Source: Symmetrospora coprosmae
Lineage: Eukaryota; Basidiomycota; Cystobasidiomycetes; Symmetrosporaceae
Length of the DNA: 64,000 nucleotides
Direction of reading: 5' to 3'
NCBI GenBank assembly: GCA_008802785.1
Contig: VUYT01000012.1
Span: 248,001 to 312,000 of the forward strand
The position numbers and the translations under genes are program-made. Below the pieces are notes generated by a model. It had not been told where the DNA came from, did not search any database, and worked only from the letters and a program-made list of their open reading frames with translations. Below are positions 21,489 to 32,978 of the stretch, piece by piece. Every line of letters begins with the position of its first letter. Position 1 is the stretch's first letter.

Positions 21489-22712
21489 ATGCCCCTCGAA
21501 CTCCTTGACCTGCCGCATGAGCTGCTCTCGCTCGTTGCCGAGCAGCTGTACGACCCTCGTCGCCTGGCAGACCTAAAGAACCTCCGCCTTGTCAGCAGGG
21601 AGTGCCGCGAGATCGGGGTTGAGCATCTCTTCAGTCACAAGCATATGCACATGGAAGAGTCGGACTCTGCCAGCAGTATAGCTGCCAAGTTGCCGGCGGC
21701 GGACATCAGGAATGCCTGCCGGATCTTGCAGCTCTCATATTACGGAACAGCCGGGGAGCCATGTTTGGAGCGGTTGGCCCATTTACAGGCTGCTTTCCCA
21801 GGCGTGACCCGCCTGAAAGTCGTTGTCGCACGGGAGATCCACCCAGACGAAGCAGTTCACATGCTGCTCCATCCTTTCATCTTCAGCAATGAGCAGAGAG
21901 GGCTCGACATCTGGATGTCACCCCGCTCACTCACTCCCAGCGGGGTGACGCAGCCGACACTCAGGTCGGGGGACACTTGGGCGTTCACTCCTTTCAGCTG
22001 TCTAACCTACCTCAGGCTTGGGGGCCTTGCCAGCCAGGCTTTCTTCCGACTAATTCTGGCTGAGCGCTCGCAGAGTCCGCTCTTCCCAGTCCTCACCTCA
22101 TTCTCGCTCAACGACGATGAGGAAGTGCAGAATGAGCACGTCGATCGCTTCCTTCTTGCCGCAGCCGCGACCATCACCAGGCTGTCTGTAATGGGCTGCC
22201 CCTGCCTCTTCCTCGCTCCACTGCTTACGAGCATCGAGAAACACCTCGGGCATACGCTCAGATCCCTTCGTATCCTCCACTACGACATGTTGGGCGTCGA
22301 CACGCCAGCGCAAGGCTACTCCTTCCATAGCCTGGAGCATTTACCCATCGAAGACGGGGACGAATCGCTCGACATTGACGAAGCGGAACAAGTGGAGGCG
22401 GTGAATAGCATCACGGCCAAGCTCTTACCAGCCGTGTCCGCTCCAGCTCTAAGCCGTTTCAACGCCTCGTATCGCCTAGGCGAAGGCAGTGACGACGCCG
22501 ACAGAATGCTGCGTCGGCATCTCAGCTCCTCGAAGCGCTTTCCTGCTTTGCGCGACATCTATTCTTACTGCGATGATGACGATATCGAAGAAGATAGGCG
22601 GGCTGCATGGCGCGCGATGGAAGCCATCTCATTGTACACTCTCAATTTCAGCTGTGTCGCGTCCGACATGGAGGGCCTTTTCGGCGCAGGAGCTCTTCCC
22701 GGGATTCTCTGA
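21489..22712 (+). CDS. F-box-like protein, intronless (family B, copy 1)
   Basis: A 407-codon intronless frame. It opens with a clear F-box-like start: LLDLPHELLSLVAEQLYDP, LADLKNLRLVSRECREIG, VEHLFSHKHM. The remainder has irregular leucine-rich segments (LSVMGCPCLFLAPLLTSIEKH, LRSLRILHYDM, LEHLPIEDGDESLD). It shares these positions with the next gene downstream (SIEKHLGHTLRSLRI versus IIEAHLDDSLVSLRI), so the two are tandem paralogues. The family differs from the minus-strand F-box genes of the left part. It probably acts as an SCF ligase adaptor, from domain pattern only. Confidence 0.8.
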   Translation: MPLELLDLPHELLSLVAEQLYDPRRLADLKNLRLVSRECREIGVEHLFSHKHMHMEESDSASSIAAKLPAADIRNACRILQLSYYGTAGEPCLERLAHLQAAFPGVTRLKVVVAREIHPDEAVHMLLHPFIFSNEQRGLDIWMSPRSLTPSGVTQPTLRSGDTWAFTPFSCLTYLRLGGLASQAFFRLILAERSQSPLFPVLTSFSLNDDEEVQNEHVDRFLLAAAATITRLSVMGCPCLFLAPLLTSIEKHLGHTLRSLRILHYDMLGVDTPAQGYSFHSLEHLPIEDGDESLDIDEAEQVEAVNSITAKLLPAVSAPALSRFNASYRLGEGSDDADRMLRRHLSSSKRFPALRDIYSYCDDDDIEEDRRAAWRAMEAISLYTLNFSCVASDMEGLFGAGALPGIL

Positions 22713-23254
22713 AGCAAGCAGGGGTCGGCCGACCACGAGCAGGAACGTCCGCGGTCAGATCGCCCCAATCCCATCACCTCGGCGGCCGGTGCGAGGTGAG
22801 TGGACTCGCGATGTCGCCCATTGATTCCATCGGCCCTGAAGCGAGTCAGTCTCACCTTCAGGCAATCGACGCGATCCAGCCGAACGAACGACTTCTCTCG
22901 CGCCTTAGCAGCCCTTTCTGGCGGCTGTCTGGCTGCTGTCAGGCGGGTTAGCCGTGATACGGTAGATATATCGGTGCCCCGGTTGTAGCCCGGATGTGTC
23001 GCTGGAGGAGTCGTATGCCGCGCTCCACGGCTGCGAGTGTGGTCTTCGAGCGCATGCTTTCGTAACTCCCGACCAGTGTTGCTCGTAGTGTCTGCAGCAT
23101 GCCTTGCGATGGCTTTGCCACGGCCCGCATCGATGTAGTCGTCTCCGCGTTGATCCGCCGAAACCCCTGTCTGCTCCGCTCCGACCGCACATCCTTCAAA
23201 CGCACGCAGCCCGCCAGATAGGCCTCTCAGCTCCCGCATATCTCGAGGATCATC
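22713..23254. other. Intergenic region between tandem F-box-like paralogues
   Basis: About 540 bases. The long minus-strand frame spanning 22565-23638 overlaps this gap and both paralogues but shows no domain, so it is regarded as antisense chance. The gap should hold the 3' end of one paralogue and the promoter of the next. Confidence 0.45.
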
Positions 23255-24475
23255 ATGCCCGGCCAGCTTCTCGACCTGCCTCACGAGCTCCTCTCGTACA
23301 TCGCACTGCACCTGTACGACCCGCAGAACCTTGACGACCTCAAGCACCTCCGTCTCGTCAGCAGGGCCTGCCAGGATATCGGCATCGAATATCTCTTCGC
23401 GTACCAGTTCCTTGATTTCCAAAACGTTCACCATATGATGACGCAGCCTTTGGCTGGAGTCAGGATCCGAGGCGCTTGCCGAGAGCTCCACCTGCAATGG
23501 CGGAAAGAGGTTGCCCCGCGGCTGGGGCAGCCGGCATGGCTCAAGGGACTCGAGCACATACAAGACACGTTCCCTGCTGTAATTCACCTGCAAGTTGTGG
23601 GCACTGGGTACATCGAGGCTACGTACATGCTGCGACATCTCCTTGCGCGCAGTCCGCTACATCGCAGCCTGCGCATATCGATCGACCGCCATCAGTACAC
23701 CCCTACGATCATCACATCGGAGACGATTATCGATACCAGTATGAGCCTCCCACACCTGACGTACCTGAAGGTGGAGGGCCGGGCGTGCCAGATCCTGCTC
23801 AGAACCATTGCCAACTCCGGAAGTTCAGTCTTTCCGGGTCTCACCTCGCTCTCCATCGGGGACGATCCCAGCGCAGAAACTCAGCAGATTGCAGTCTTCG
23901 CGAAGGCATGCCCGACCGTAACCAAGCTCTCCATTGATGGGTGCCCGTCCCTGCACCTGGTACCGCTGTTATCGATTATCGAAGCGCATCTGGACGATTC
24001 TCTCGTCTCGCTACGAATCGTAAGGTGGGAAGCAAAGGAATTGGACCCTCCGACAGCAGGCTTTGCATTCGCGAAACTGGAGGCACTCTCCATCGAGGAT
24101 GGCAGTGATAAACCTGACGACGACGACGACGGCCTCAATCTGTCGGAAATCAGCACGATCGTCGCTGCGACAGTCAGAATCGTGACAGCCATCAGGTGCC
24201 CCACCCTGGTACATTTCAATCTCCAATGGCGATCCATAGAAGCAGATGAACCAACGTCGTTGTCCCTTCGCGATCACCTCAGTTGCGCGAAGCGCTTCCC
24301 AGCCCTTCGCCTGCTATATAGTAGACCTGCACAAGATCGACGAACCGACGGCAACACCAGCAACGTTGCAATGTGGCGCGCGGCGGAGGCAGCCTCGCAG
24401 TACACGATCTTGTGGGGTCAGACGCTTCAGCAGATAACCGATATTTTCGGAGCCGGGAGGCAGCCCTGTGTATGA
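23255..24475 (+). CDS. F-box-like protein, intronless (family B, copy 2)
   Basis: A 406-codon intronless frame almost identical in length and layout to the upstream gene. It begins MPGQLLDLPHELLSYIALHLYD, followed by LDDLKHLRLVSRACQDIGIEYLF, the same F-box-like framework. Later conserved blocks include LTYLKVEGRACQILLRTI, LSIDGCPSLHLVPLLSIIE and FAKLEALSIEDGSDKPDDDD. The two copies agree strongly at the N-terminus and only moderately afterwards, as expected when the F-box is constrained and the recognition part diverges. The partner is unknown. Confidence 0.8.
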   Translation: MPGQLLDLPHELLSYIALHLYDPQNLDDLKHLRLVSRACQDIGIEYLFAYQFLDFQNVHHMMTQPLAGVRIRGACRELHLQWRKEVAPRLGQPAWLKGLEHIQDTFPAVIHLQVVGTGYIEATYMLRHLLARSPLHRSLRISIDRHQYTPTIITSETIIDTSMSLPHLTYLKVEGRACQILLRTIANSGSSVFPGLTSLSIGDDPSAETQQIAVFAKACPTVTKLSIDGCPSLHLVPLLSIIEAHLDDSLVSLRIVRWEAKELDPPTAGFAFAKLEALSIEDGSDKPDDDDDGLNLSEISTIVAATVRIVTAIRCPTLVHFNLQWRSIEADEPTSLSLRDHLSCAKRFPALRLLYSRPAQDRRTDGNTSNVAMWRAAEAASQYTILWGQTLQQITDIFGAGRQPCV

Positions 24476-25132
24476 TAAGTGCGCGGCAGGTCGTCTAGTC
24501 GAGGCGCCCAGCTTTGCGAATCAAGGTAAGTTCTGAGAGTTGCTCCGCTTTCCGGGTTCTGGTGTATTCATACCCACGCGATTCTCGCTACTTGCCCGCA
24601 GTAGACCCGCGATGCATCCATTTCCCGCTCTCCATGACAGTCCCTACAGCAGCGCTGCCCGTCAAAATACGCTTCCAGCAGTAAGCCTTTCCCAAAGCTC
24701 CGCCGCCTTCTCCCGCCTCGAGCTTCATCGCCTCGCCCGGGAATTCCAGCGTCCTCCGAAGAAGTGATACACCCTGTATGTCAGTCGCACAGCAGCTTCG
24801 CTCGTGCTTCTGCTAACATACATATTGCGATACTGACGGGCCTCGTTCCGGCGCCACCTTCCTCAGCTGGCCACCGAGCCGACACGTCCGTCCTGCATTC
24901 TCAGTCTCGGCGCGGAGCGATGCATGCGTAGCCGCTCAAGCAATGCAAACAAACACTTCCTGCACAACAACTGGATCGTGTTGTGCCGCTACAAAAGCTA
25001 CCCGCTTCCTTTCCTCCCCTCTCCTTCCCATCAACCACTCCAGCCCTTTCAAACACCATAGCTCTCCACACTCAAGCACATACGCCTAACACACTCGCTT
25101 AGCACCCTCACATACCACTCTCACATATCAAC
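24476..25132. promoter_or_regulatory. Upstream region and pyrimidine-rich leader of the hydrophobin gene
   Basis: About 650 bases without a convincing gene. The last 140 bases before the hydrophobin ATG are strongly C/T-rich with runs such as ttcctttcctcccctctcc near 25008-25026, typical of leaders of highly expressed fungal genes. A TATA-like ctacaaaagc sits near 24990. Both are suggestions from composition, not proven sites. Confidence 0.45.
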
Positions 25133-25618
25133 ATGTTCTCCCGCATCTCCGTCCTCTCGCTCGCCGCCGCCGCGCTCCTCTCGGTCTCAGTCTCCGCGGC
25201 ACCCGCACCCTCGACGCAGCATCTCACTGCGCGCGACTTCAACTGCGACGTCGAGAATGTGCAGTGCTGCAAGTCGACCATGACGCACAAGGAGGCGCAG
25301 AAGGAGTTTGGCGGGCTCCTGGCGCTCGACGGCCTCATCGGCAATATCGGACTCAACTGTAGCGTACGTCGCGCCTTCTTTACCTGAGACTGCAATGACT
25401 GGGACATAGCTGATGAGTATGATGCGGACGATGCAGCCCCTCGGCATTAGTGCGCTCTCCAGCTGCAAATCGACGCCGGTCTGCTGCTCGCAGGTCAACC
25501 AGAATGGCCTGGGTGAGTCGCGGACCGCTTCACATCGACGGAGAGACTATGGACTAATGTGATCATTGACCGTGCTCCTGCAGTCAACGCTGGATGCTCT
25601 CCTCTGAGTGTCGCTTAG
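25133..25618 (+). CDS. Hydrophobin (eight-cysteine, class I-like)
   Basis: Exons 25133-25363, 25437-25512 and 25584-25618 give 113 residues. A signal peptide (MFSRISVLSLAAAALLSVSVSAA) is followed by a short propeptide-like stretch and the diagnostic cysteine order C-x6-CC-x(n)-C-x(n)-C-x5-CC-x(n)-C, seen as NCDVENVQCC, LNCS, SSCKSTPVCC and AGCSPL. Hydrophobins self-assemble into amphipathic layers on aerial hyphae, spores or at air-water interfaces. The long, variable spacing after the first CC suits class I. Three small exons with all phases closing support the model. It lies alone upstream of ATP-citrate lyase on the same strand. Confidence 0.92.
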
Positions 25619-26166
25619 ACGCGTGCGTCGCAGGCGCTATCCGAGAAGCCATAGATGTTGCGCTTCGCTTCGCTTTTCGCGACTCGAATGCGAGTCTTGC
25701 ACACCTTCGCATGTCTGCTGCAACCCTCCATACCCACCCCTCTGTATGCTGTCGACGTTGTCGTTGCCGTCTCCACCCTGCCCGCTAATTTATCCGGACC
25801 GCCTCCAAACCATCTCGAGCCTCTAGCGCGCACAGTCTCCATCGCGCATCCCTTCTCGACAGCGGTATTGCAGCCTTTGCATGCATCTGCCCCTTCCGTG
25901 CACGATGGCAGGAGAACGCATTGACCCTGTGCACTTTTTGGATGAGGTTGCGCCCCGTCTCCGTGTCCGATCGGCCGGCCGGAGCGTTGCCGACGGACGA
26001 GGCGACTCGCCCCAGTCGCCGCACTCGCTGCGGCAGAGGCTGAGGTTGAGGAAGGGGCGCGTGCACCACTCGAAGACCCGAAGCGAAGAGCGCTTTGAGC
26101 TGAGAATTGGGACGAACATCCTCTAGTCCGACAACCACACCACCCACCACCCACACCACCACAACC
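25619..26166. other. Intergenic region between hydrophobin and ATP-citrate lyase
   Basis: About 550 bases. A long antisense frame (25615-26712) crosses it and the first ACL exons but has no domain. The last 30 bases before the ACL ATG are an A/C-rich leader (caccacccacaccaccac), a common feature of strongly translated fungal mRNAs. Confidence 0.45.
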
Positions 26167-29100
26167 ATGTCTGTCAAACCCATCGCAGAGTACGATGCGA
26201 AGCTCCTCCTGAGCCACTGGCTTGACGTGAGTGTCCTGTTCCTGGTGGAGAGACTGGCCCGCTGCTGCCCAGGTCACGCTGACCCTCACCCTGTTCCTGG
26301 ATGCGGATGGGATCCTGCGCGTCTGCAGCGCTCGCCCGCATTCGGCACGACAGCAAAGGCGGGTGGAAGCTACGTCCAGCCCTCTGTCAAGGTCGCCCAG
26401 GTGTGTGCCATCTTGTCGTGTCTGCTTCGAAATGCTGCTGCTGCTGCTGCTGCTGTCGCTGCTGCTGCCATGGCGTTGCACTATCGCTCGTCGCTGCGAC
26501 TCGCCGCCGCCCGCCTTTATCTCAGAATTTTGGGGGCGGCCTAGAGGGGGGATGGCGGCAATCTCAACGCGCGATTCGACATGAGCACAGTCGAGGTAGC
26601 ATAGCAGAGAAGACGCGTGCAGATGCGTGCAGACAACAGACAGCAGCAGCTGCGCTTCCCTCTGAGCCAGCCTGGCGCTGACACTCCAGCAATTCACACG
26701 CGTGCCCCGCACAGATCCTCTGGGACGCCGACACCGACACCATCACTGCAGACTCGCAGTTGCCTTCATGGGTCTTCACCGAGAAGCTCGTCTGCAAGCC
26801 GTGGGTTGCCATCTCTTTTGCGCGCGCTTGACCAAGGGCTGACCCGTCGACACCATGTACCCAGAGACCAGCTCATCAAGCGACGTGGAAAGGCCGGACT
26901 CCTCAAGCTCAACTGCGACTGGCCCGCAGCCAAGCAGTGGATCCAGGAGCGAGCTGGCAAGCCCGTCACTGTGGGTCTTGTTCGAGCTCGCTTGACGAGG
27001 AGCGCACGCGCACCGCCAGCTGACAGTCACCCTGCCGACGACATTGCCTGAACAGGTCGAGGGAACCACCGGACGCCTGAACAAGTTCATTGTCGAGCCT
27101 TTCCTCCCCCACCCTTCCAACACGGAATACTACGTCTGCATCAACTCTGTCCGTGAGGGCGACTACATCCTCTTCACCCACGAGGGAGGTGTCGATGTCG
27201 GAGATGTCGACGCAAAGGCGCTCAAGCTCCTCATCCCAGTCGGAGCCGACCTCCCCGACCGCGAGACCATCAAGTCGCAGCTGCTCCAGCACGTCCAGGC
27301 GGAGAAGCGTGACGTCCTCGTCGACTTCCTCATCCGCATGTACTCGACCTACGTCGACCTGCACTTTGCCTACCTCGAGATCAATCCCCTCATCTGCCTC
27401 GACGCGACACCCAACAGCCCGGCACAGATCCACTACCTCGACATGGCCGCCAAGCTCGACCAGACGGCCGACTTCATCTGCGGTCCCAAGTGGGCCATCG
27501 CCCGCGACACCACCGTCATCTCGGCACCGTCCGGCAGCAAAGTCCAGGCAGACCGAGGACCGGCAATGGTCTGGCCGGCCCCCTTCGGCCGAGACCTGAC
27601 CAAGGAGGAGGCATACATCCAGAAGCTCGACGCTTCCACGGGAGCCTCGCTCAAGCTTACCGTCCTGAACCAGGAGGGCCGAATCTGGACCATGGTTGCT
27701 GGTGGTGGTGCTTCCGTCGTCTACTCGGACGCTATCGCGGCTTACGGCTACGCACACGAGCTCGCCAACTACGGAGAGTACTCTGGTGCACCTACCGAGG
27801 GTCAGACCTTCGAGTACGCCAAGACCATCCGTGCGTTCCCGCTGTCGTCGCAGACTTTCCTGTCCTACTACTGACACACATGCATTCATGCACGCAGTCG
27901 ATCTCATGACCCGAGGCAACCCCAACCCTGAGGGCAAGCTCCTCATCATCGGTGGTGGTATCGCCAACTTCACCAACGTCGCCTCCACCTTCAAGGGCAT
28001 CATCCGAGCCCTCAAGCAGTTCCAGCAGCAGCTTCAGGCCCACAAGGTCAAGATCTTTGTCCGACGTGGTGGACCCAACTACCAAGAGGGTCTGAAGGCC
28101 ATGCGTCTCCTCGGTGAGACTCTCGGTGTCGAGATCCAGGTTTGTTTGCTCCCTTCCCTGTATTACCTTGAGCAGCAGCTGATTCCGCTCTTCACCCGCC
28201 ACAGGTCTTCGGCCCCGACACCCACATCACCGAGATTGTCCCTCTCGCTCTCGGCGCCACCAAGCCCAAGGCTCCTTCCGCAGCCGTCAACGGCCTGTCG
28301 GCTGGCAATGCCAACGGAGCCCACGCCACGCCTTCTGCCTCGGTCGTCCCCTCGCGCGCTGCCAGCCCGACCAACACGCCCAGCACTGCGGCCAAGACCA
28401 ACGGCGACGTCGTCAGCTTCGAGGCCGCCTCTGACCTCGCTTCCTCCTCGCGCCCTTGGTACCGACCGTTCGACAACACCACCCGTGCTCTCGTGTTCGG
28501 TCTCCAGCCCCGTGCCATCCAGGGAATGCTCGACTTTGACTACGCATGCGGACGTGAGACGCCCTCCGTAGCTGCGATGGTCTACCCCTTCGGTGGTCAC
28601 CACGTTCAGAAGTGAGTACGCCCATTTCCTGCAACGCTCGGAGAATGCTAGCTGACGATGCACTCCCTTAACGCAGATTCTACTGGGGTACCAAGGAGAC
28701 CCTCCTTCCCGTCTTCACGAACGTCGCCGAGGCCGTCAAGAAGTGCAAGGACGCCGATGTCCTCGTCAACTTTGCCTCTTCGCGATCCGTCTACCAGTCG
28801 ACCCTCGAGGCTCTCGAGATCCCGCAGATCCGGGCGATCGCTCTCATCGCTGAGGGTGTCCCCGAGAGGCACGCCCGAGACATCCTCCACCGCGCCCTAG
28901 AGAAGAAGGTCCTGATCATTGGCCCCGCGACTGTCGGTGGCATCAAGCCAGGATGCTTCCGAATCGGCAACACCGGAGGCATGATGGACAACATCCTCGC
29001 CTCCAAGCTCTACCGAGCTGGTTCCGTTGCCTACGTCTCCAAGTCCGGAGGCATGTCGAACGAGCTCAACAACATCCTCTCGCTCACCACCAACGGTACC

Positions 29101-30611
29101 TACGAGGGTGTCGCCATTGGAGGAGACCGATACCCGGGCACGACCTTCATCGACCACCTGCTCCGATACGAGGCAGACGACAATGTCAAGATGCTCGTCC
29201 TCCTGGGTGAGGTCGGAGGCATCGAGGAGTACAAGGTGATTGAGGCGGTGCAGAAGGGCACCATCAAGAAGCCCATCATTGCCTGGGCTATCGGTACCTG
29301 CGCCAAGATGTTCACATCCGAGGTCCAGTTCGGCCACGCTGGCTCGATGGCCAACTCGGACATGGAGACTGCCGAGGCCAAGAACCGCGAGATGCGAGCT
29401 GCCGGCTTTGTCGTCCCCGACACATTCGAGGAGCTGCCCGCTGTCATTGCCCAGCAGTACCAGAAGCTCGTCTCGTCTGGCGAGATCGTTCCTCAGGCCG
29501 AGCGCCCCGTCCCGTCCATCCCCGTCGACTACAAGTGGGCGCAGGAGCTCGGCATGGTCCGAAAGCCCGCCGCCTTCATCTCGACCATCTCGGACGAGCG
29601 AGGACAGGAGCTGCTCTACTCGGGCATGCCCATCTCGGACGTCTTCAAAGAGGACATCGGAATCGGAGGTGTCATCTCGCTCCTCTGGTTCAAGCGCCGT
29701 CTCCCCGCGTACGCGTGCAAGTTCCTCGAGATGGTCGTCCAGCTTACCGCCGACCACGGACCGGCCGTCTCTGGTGCCATGAACACCATCATCACCACCC
29801 GTGCCGGCAAGGACCTCATCTCTGCCGTCGTGTCTGGTCTCCTCACCATCGGTGATCGATTTGGAGGTGCCCTCGACGGTGCCGCCAAGGAGTTCACCCG
29901 GGCACAGGACATGGGCCTCACCCCGCGAGAGTTCGTTGACTCGATGCGCAAGGCCAACAAGCTGAGTGAGTGTTGCCGATTTCAGCGGGGGTCTTAGGGA
30001 GGTCCGACACTGACGGAAGTTTCGCTTCGTCCGCAGTCCCCGGTATCGGCCACAAGATCAAGAGCGTCAACAACCCTGATCTCCGAGTCGAGCTCGTCAA
30101 GGCGTTCGCAAAGAAGGAGTTCCCCTCAACCGACTGCCTCGACTACGCGATCGCCACCGAGAAAGTCACGAGCGCAAAGAAGGATGTAAGTTGCTTTTGA
30201 GCCATGGCACAACAAAGAGCGCATGCCTGACGTATGTTTCATCACCCCTGTAGACTCTCATCCTCAATGTCGATGGTGCCGTTGCCGCGTGCTTCTGCGA
30301 CCTGATCAAGTGCTCCGGCGCCTTCACGGCCGAGGAGCAGACCGAGTACCTCTCCATCGGTACCCTCAACGCTCTCTTCGTTCTCGGACGCTCCATTGGC
30401 TTCATTGGTCACTACCTCGACCAGAAGCGGCTCAAGCAGCCTCTCTACAGGTGGGTTTTTGCCACTCCGCTTCGCCCCCGAAGTCGCGCAAAGTCCTGGG
30501 CATCGCTGATAATTGCATGGACGTCCTGTACCGAGCAGACATCCAGCAGATGACTTTCATATCGATCTGGGGTCTCCCACGCGTGTCATTGTCGCTCCCA
30601 AGAAGCAGTAG
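26167..30611 (+). CDS. ACL: ATP-citrate lyase (single-polypeptide form)
   Basis: Exons 26167-26226, 26329-26400, 26715-26800, 26865-26970, 27056-27830, 27898-28139, 28205-28611, 28677-29965, 30037-30185, 30254-30450 and 30539-30611 give 1151 residues, close to human ACLY, with every phase closing. The N-terminal ATP-grasp and CoA-ligase parts show [35 protein letters not shown] and [15 protein letters not shown] variable linker follows, then the CoA-binding domain ([19 protein letters not shown]). The phospho-histidine loop is [12 protein letters not shown] (His near 803), and the citrate-synthase-like end has [11 protein letters not shown] and [13 protein letters not shown]. The enzyme makes cytosolic acetyl-CoA from citrate, ATP and CoA, feeding fatty acids and the mevalonate pathway. 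Intron 2 is unusually long (314 nt). Confidence 0.97.
26433..26470 (+). repeat. CTG/CAG trinucleotide repeat in ACL intron 2
   Basis: About seven uninterrupted CTG-type units followed, after one break, by three more, inside the longest intron of the ATP-citrate lyase gene. No coding role is expected. Length variation between strains would be likely. Confidence 0.75.
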
Positions 30612-31017
30612 TCGTCGAAACGGCCGAAATCCGCCGGTTCGGGGCTACCCGGGCAATTCCGGGCCGCTCTGCCATGAACGGCTCCGCTACGATGCCAGGC
30701 AGCAGATACACAGTGCTACATCACGCTGCCTTCCTTCTCGTTCCTCATTTCACCGTCTGAATGCCGAGTTGGCCATGAGTCCTCGCCACCTCCGTCAGTG
30801 CCACCCCACCTCTCGCTTTAATAGACTTTGCAATAAGAGGCAGTGCTTACCTTGTCAGAGGTTGTAATACTAGGGTGCTTGTCGAGCGAGATTAGCTCGC
30901 TTGACCTGCTTCGACGCAAAAGAGCCGTTGCGTACATCTTTCGGAGCATGGCCGAGCTCGAGGCGGACGTGGGGATCTGTCCAGGAACCAGGCTCTTCTC
31001 TGCACGGAATTGCCATC
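30612..31017. other. Intergenic region after ATP-citrate lyase
   Basis: About 400 bases with the ACL 3' end and the presumed promoter of the following membrane-protein gene. Short open frames overlap but lack domains. Confidence 0.45.
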
Positions 31018-32907
31018 ATGGACTATTCGACCTTGCTTGTGCTTGCTCTTCCCTTCGTGCTCCCTCGCGCCCTGCGAGCTGTGAGCGAAGTCACGGGCCG
31101 GAGGCGCCAGGCACGTTTGGCATCCAAAGACGGCTTCGTCGCGCCTCAGCGCAGCAGAGATGGGCGACCGCAATCGACTGCGTTGCGGATACTGGCAGCT
31201 GGTCCGCCGGTCCTCATCGCCAGCTACGCCCTGATCGCCCTCGCCTTTCGGACTCCCTTCGACCTCTTCTCGAGCCTGGGCGTCATCCCGCTCACCACGC
31301 CGAGCAGCAAGCTGTCCGCGCTGCTAGCCTGGCACAAGCTATCCGAAACACACGGATCACTTCTTCCCTACCTCACATCGCTTGATGCGCGCCTCCTCTA
31401 CTCGCACTTTGGACACGCGACGTTCCTGGGCTGCCAGCAGGTCCTCGGCGGTGCGGCATCAGCAAAAGACCTCCTCGCTTTCCACGCTGCACACCTCGTG
31501 CGGATCTACGCTTTCGTAGTGCTTGCGTTGGCATTCGCGGACGCAAGATGGAGGGTGTGGATAGGCATGGCTGGGATTGCTGGCTGCTTGAGCGAGCTTT
31601 ACCTCCTCGGAACGACGGAAATACGGCTACAAGCGAACGGCCTGCCGACGTCGAAGGTGAGATACCTCCAGTGATTGTTCAGCCGTAAAGATGCTAAAGG
31701 TGTCCTATTGACGCTACAGCTCGCGGTAGACCTGCCGTTCTATCGGCACCTGGGCTTCGTCGCCCTCGCCTTGCTAGTCTGCCTTCTACCTCGTACGGCT
31801 CTACCTCGACGACTCACTCAGGATGAGGCTGCTATAGTCGGTGGCTTGCAATCGCTGGTCCGGCAGCAGGACATGCTGCAGACGCGCATACGAGCACTCG
31901 AAGCCTTGGACCTAATCGACGGTGAAGGCGGCGTAGCCGCGGGCAAAGGGCAGGAGGAGCGGCCAGATGGCTTGAACGCTCAGCAGAGGAAGGAATTGCG
32001 TGCATGGTTGGAGACAGTCTTGGGCGACAAGGGCGAAGCAAAGGCGCCAGTTACAAGCAATGGCAGGTCCGACAAGATTGTTCAGGATAACGCCGCGTCG
32101 ATTCCCATCCTCAAGCTTGAGGAACAGGATTCAGGCCTGCCCAGCGAGCAGGCCCAGGATCTGTCGCGTCTGGTAGCGGAGCCGCAACCGCTCCCGATCC
32201 CGGCGATGCAGCTCGAGCAGCGAGTCGAGTCACGGCCCAGCTCGATCCTCCTCGCGTCACCGCAGCGGGAGTTAGATCATGATCTTCTCAGCCCACCGCT
32301 CTCCTCCACCTCGTCCTCCGAGTCATCATCGTCCAGAATGGACACTCCTACACCCGCCACGAATGTCCCGCAGTCTTTCGACCTCTTTGCGGCAGCAATG
32401 AAGCTCGCCAGCACAGATGCCGCAGAGAAGCGCACGCATGGCAAAGCCGGCGATAGCAGCGCAGAGCCTCCTGCTACTGAGGCCACGGCTAGTACGCAGG
32501 CAGGGCCTCCGGCGGCAGCTGCCTCTACCAAGCCAGAGTGCCCCGAGCAAGCCATCAACTCGGTGTCGCCATCAGAAAGTGCGCCCGTACAAGATACGGC
32601 CTCGCCCCTCATAACCGTCGAGTCGACACGAGAGGCTGCAGCAGACAGTGCATCGGACGACACCCTGCCGAGTGCATCCGACCTGCCAACTTTGGCCGAG
32701 ACTCAGGATATGCAGAGCAATCTACGTCTGCCCGATGACGAGAGGCAAACGGAGGCTGTCTCAGAGACCTCCAGCGGATCGCAGCCGTCTCTCGAAATCG
32801 TGCAGCCGAACGGCACGGGGGGGACGCCGTACGTAGATGCAGTGCAGTACCGCGAGGACATGGGTTGGACGACGGTAGTCAGCAGGAAGAGTAAGCAGGT
32901 TCGGTAG
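31018..32907 (+). CDS. Membrane protein with long disordered tail, unknown function
   Basis: Exons 31018-31656 and 31720-32907 give 608 residues. The N-terminal half has about five hydrophobic segments (YSTLLVLALPFVLP, PPVLIASYALIALAF, LVRIYAFVVLALAF, IGMAGIAGCLSELYLL, HLGFVALALLVCLLP) with a conserved-looking loop SLDARLLYSHFGHATFLGC. I recall a similar loop in unnamed conserved fungal membrane proteins, but I cannot give it a family name. A predicted coiled segment (RQQDMLQTRIRALEALD) is followed by roughly 330 serine/alanine/proline/acid-rich residues, ending in a short basic motif. No enzymatic motif was seen. It converges with a minus-strand F-box-like gene 71 bases away. Confidence 0.75.
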
Positions 32908-32978
32908 ACGCAGACGCATGTAATTATTATTGCAGCTCGCTAGTAAGAATCGGCGGCCGCCCGGCTTCTCCTCTCCCT

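Noticed and set aside
22565-23638. 357-codon minus-strand open frame
   Set aside because: It overlaps two strong F-box-like genes in antisense, has no domain and uses composition expected of the complement of a GC-rich coding strand.
25615-26712. 365-codon minus-strand open frame across the ATP-citrate lyase start
   Set aside because: It overlaps verified ACL exons and its CTG-repeat intron in antisense, and the translation is low-complexity with no motif.
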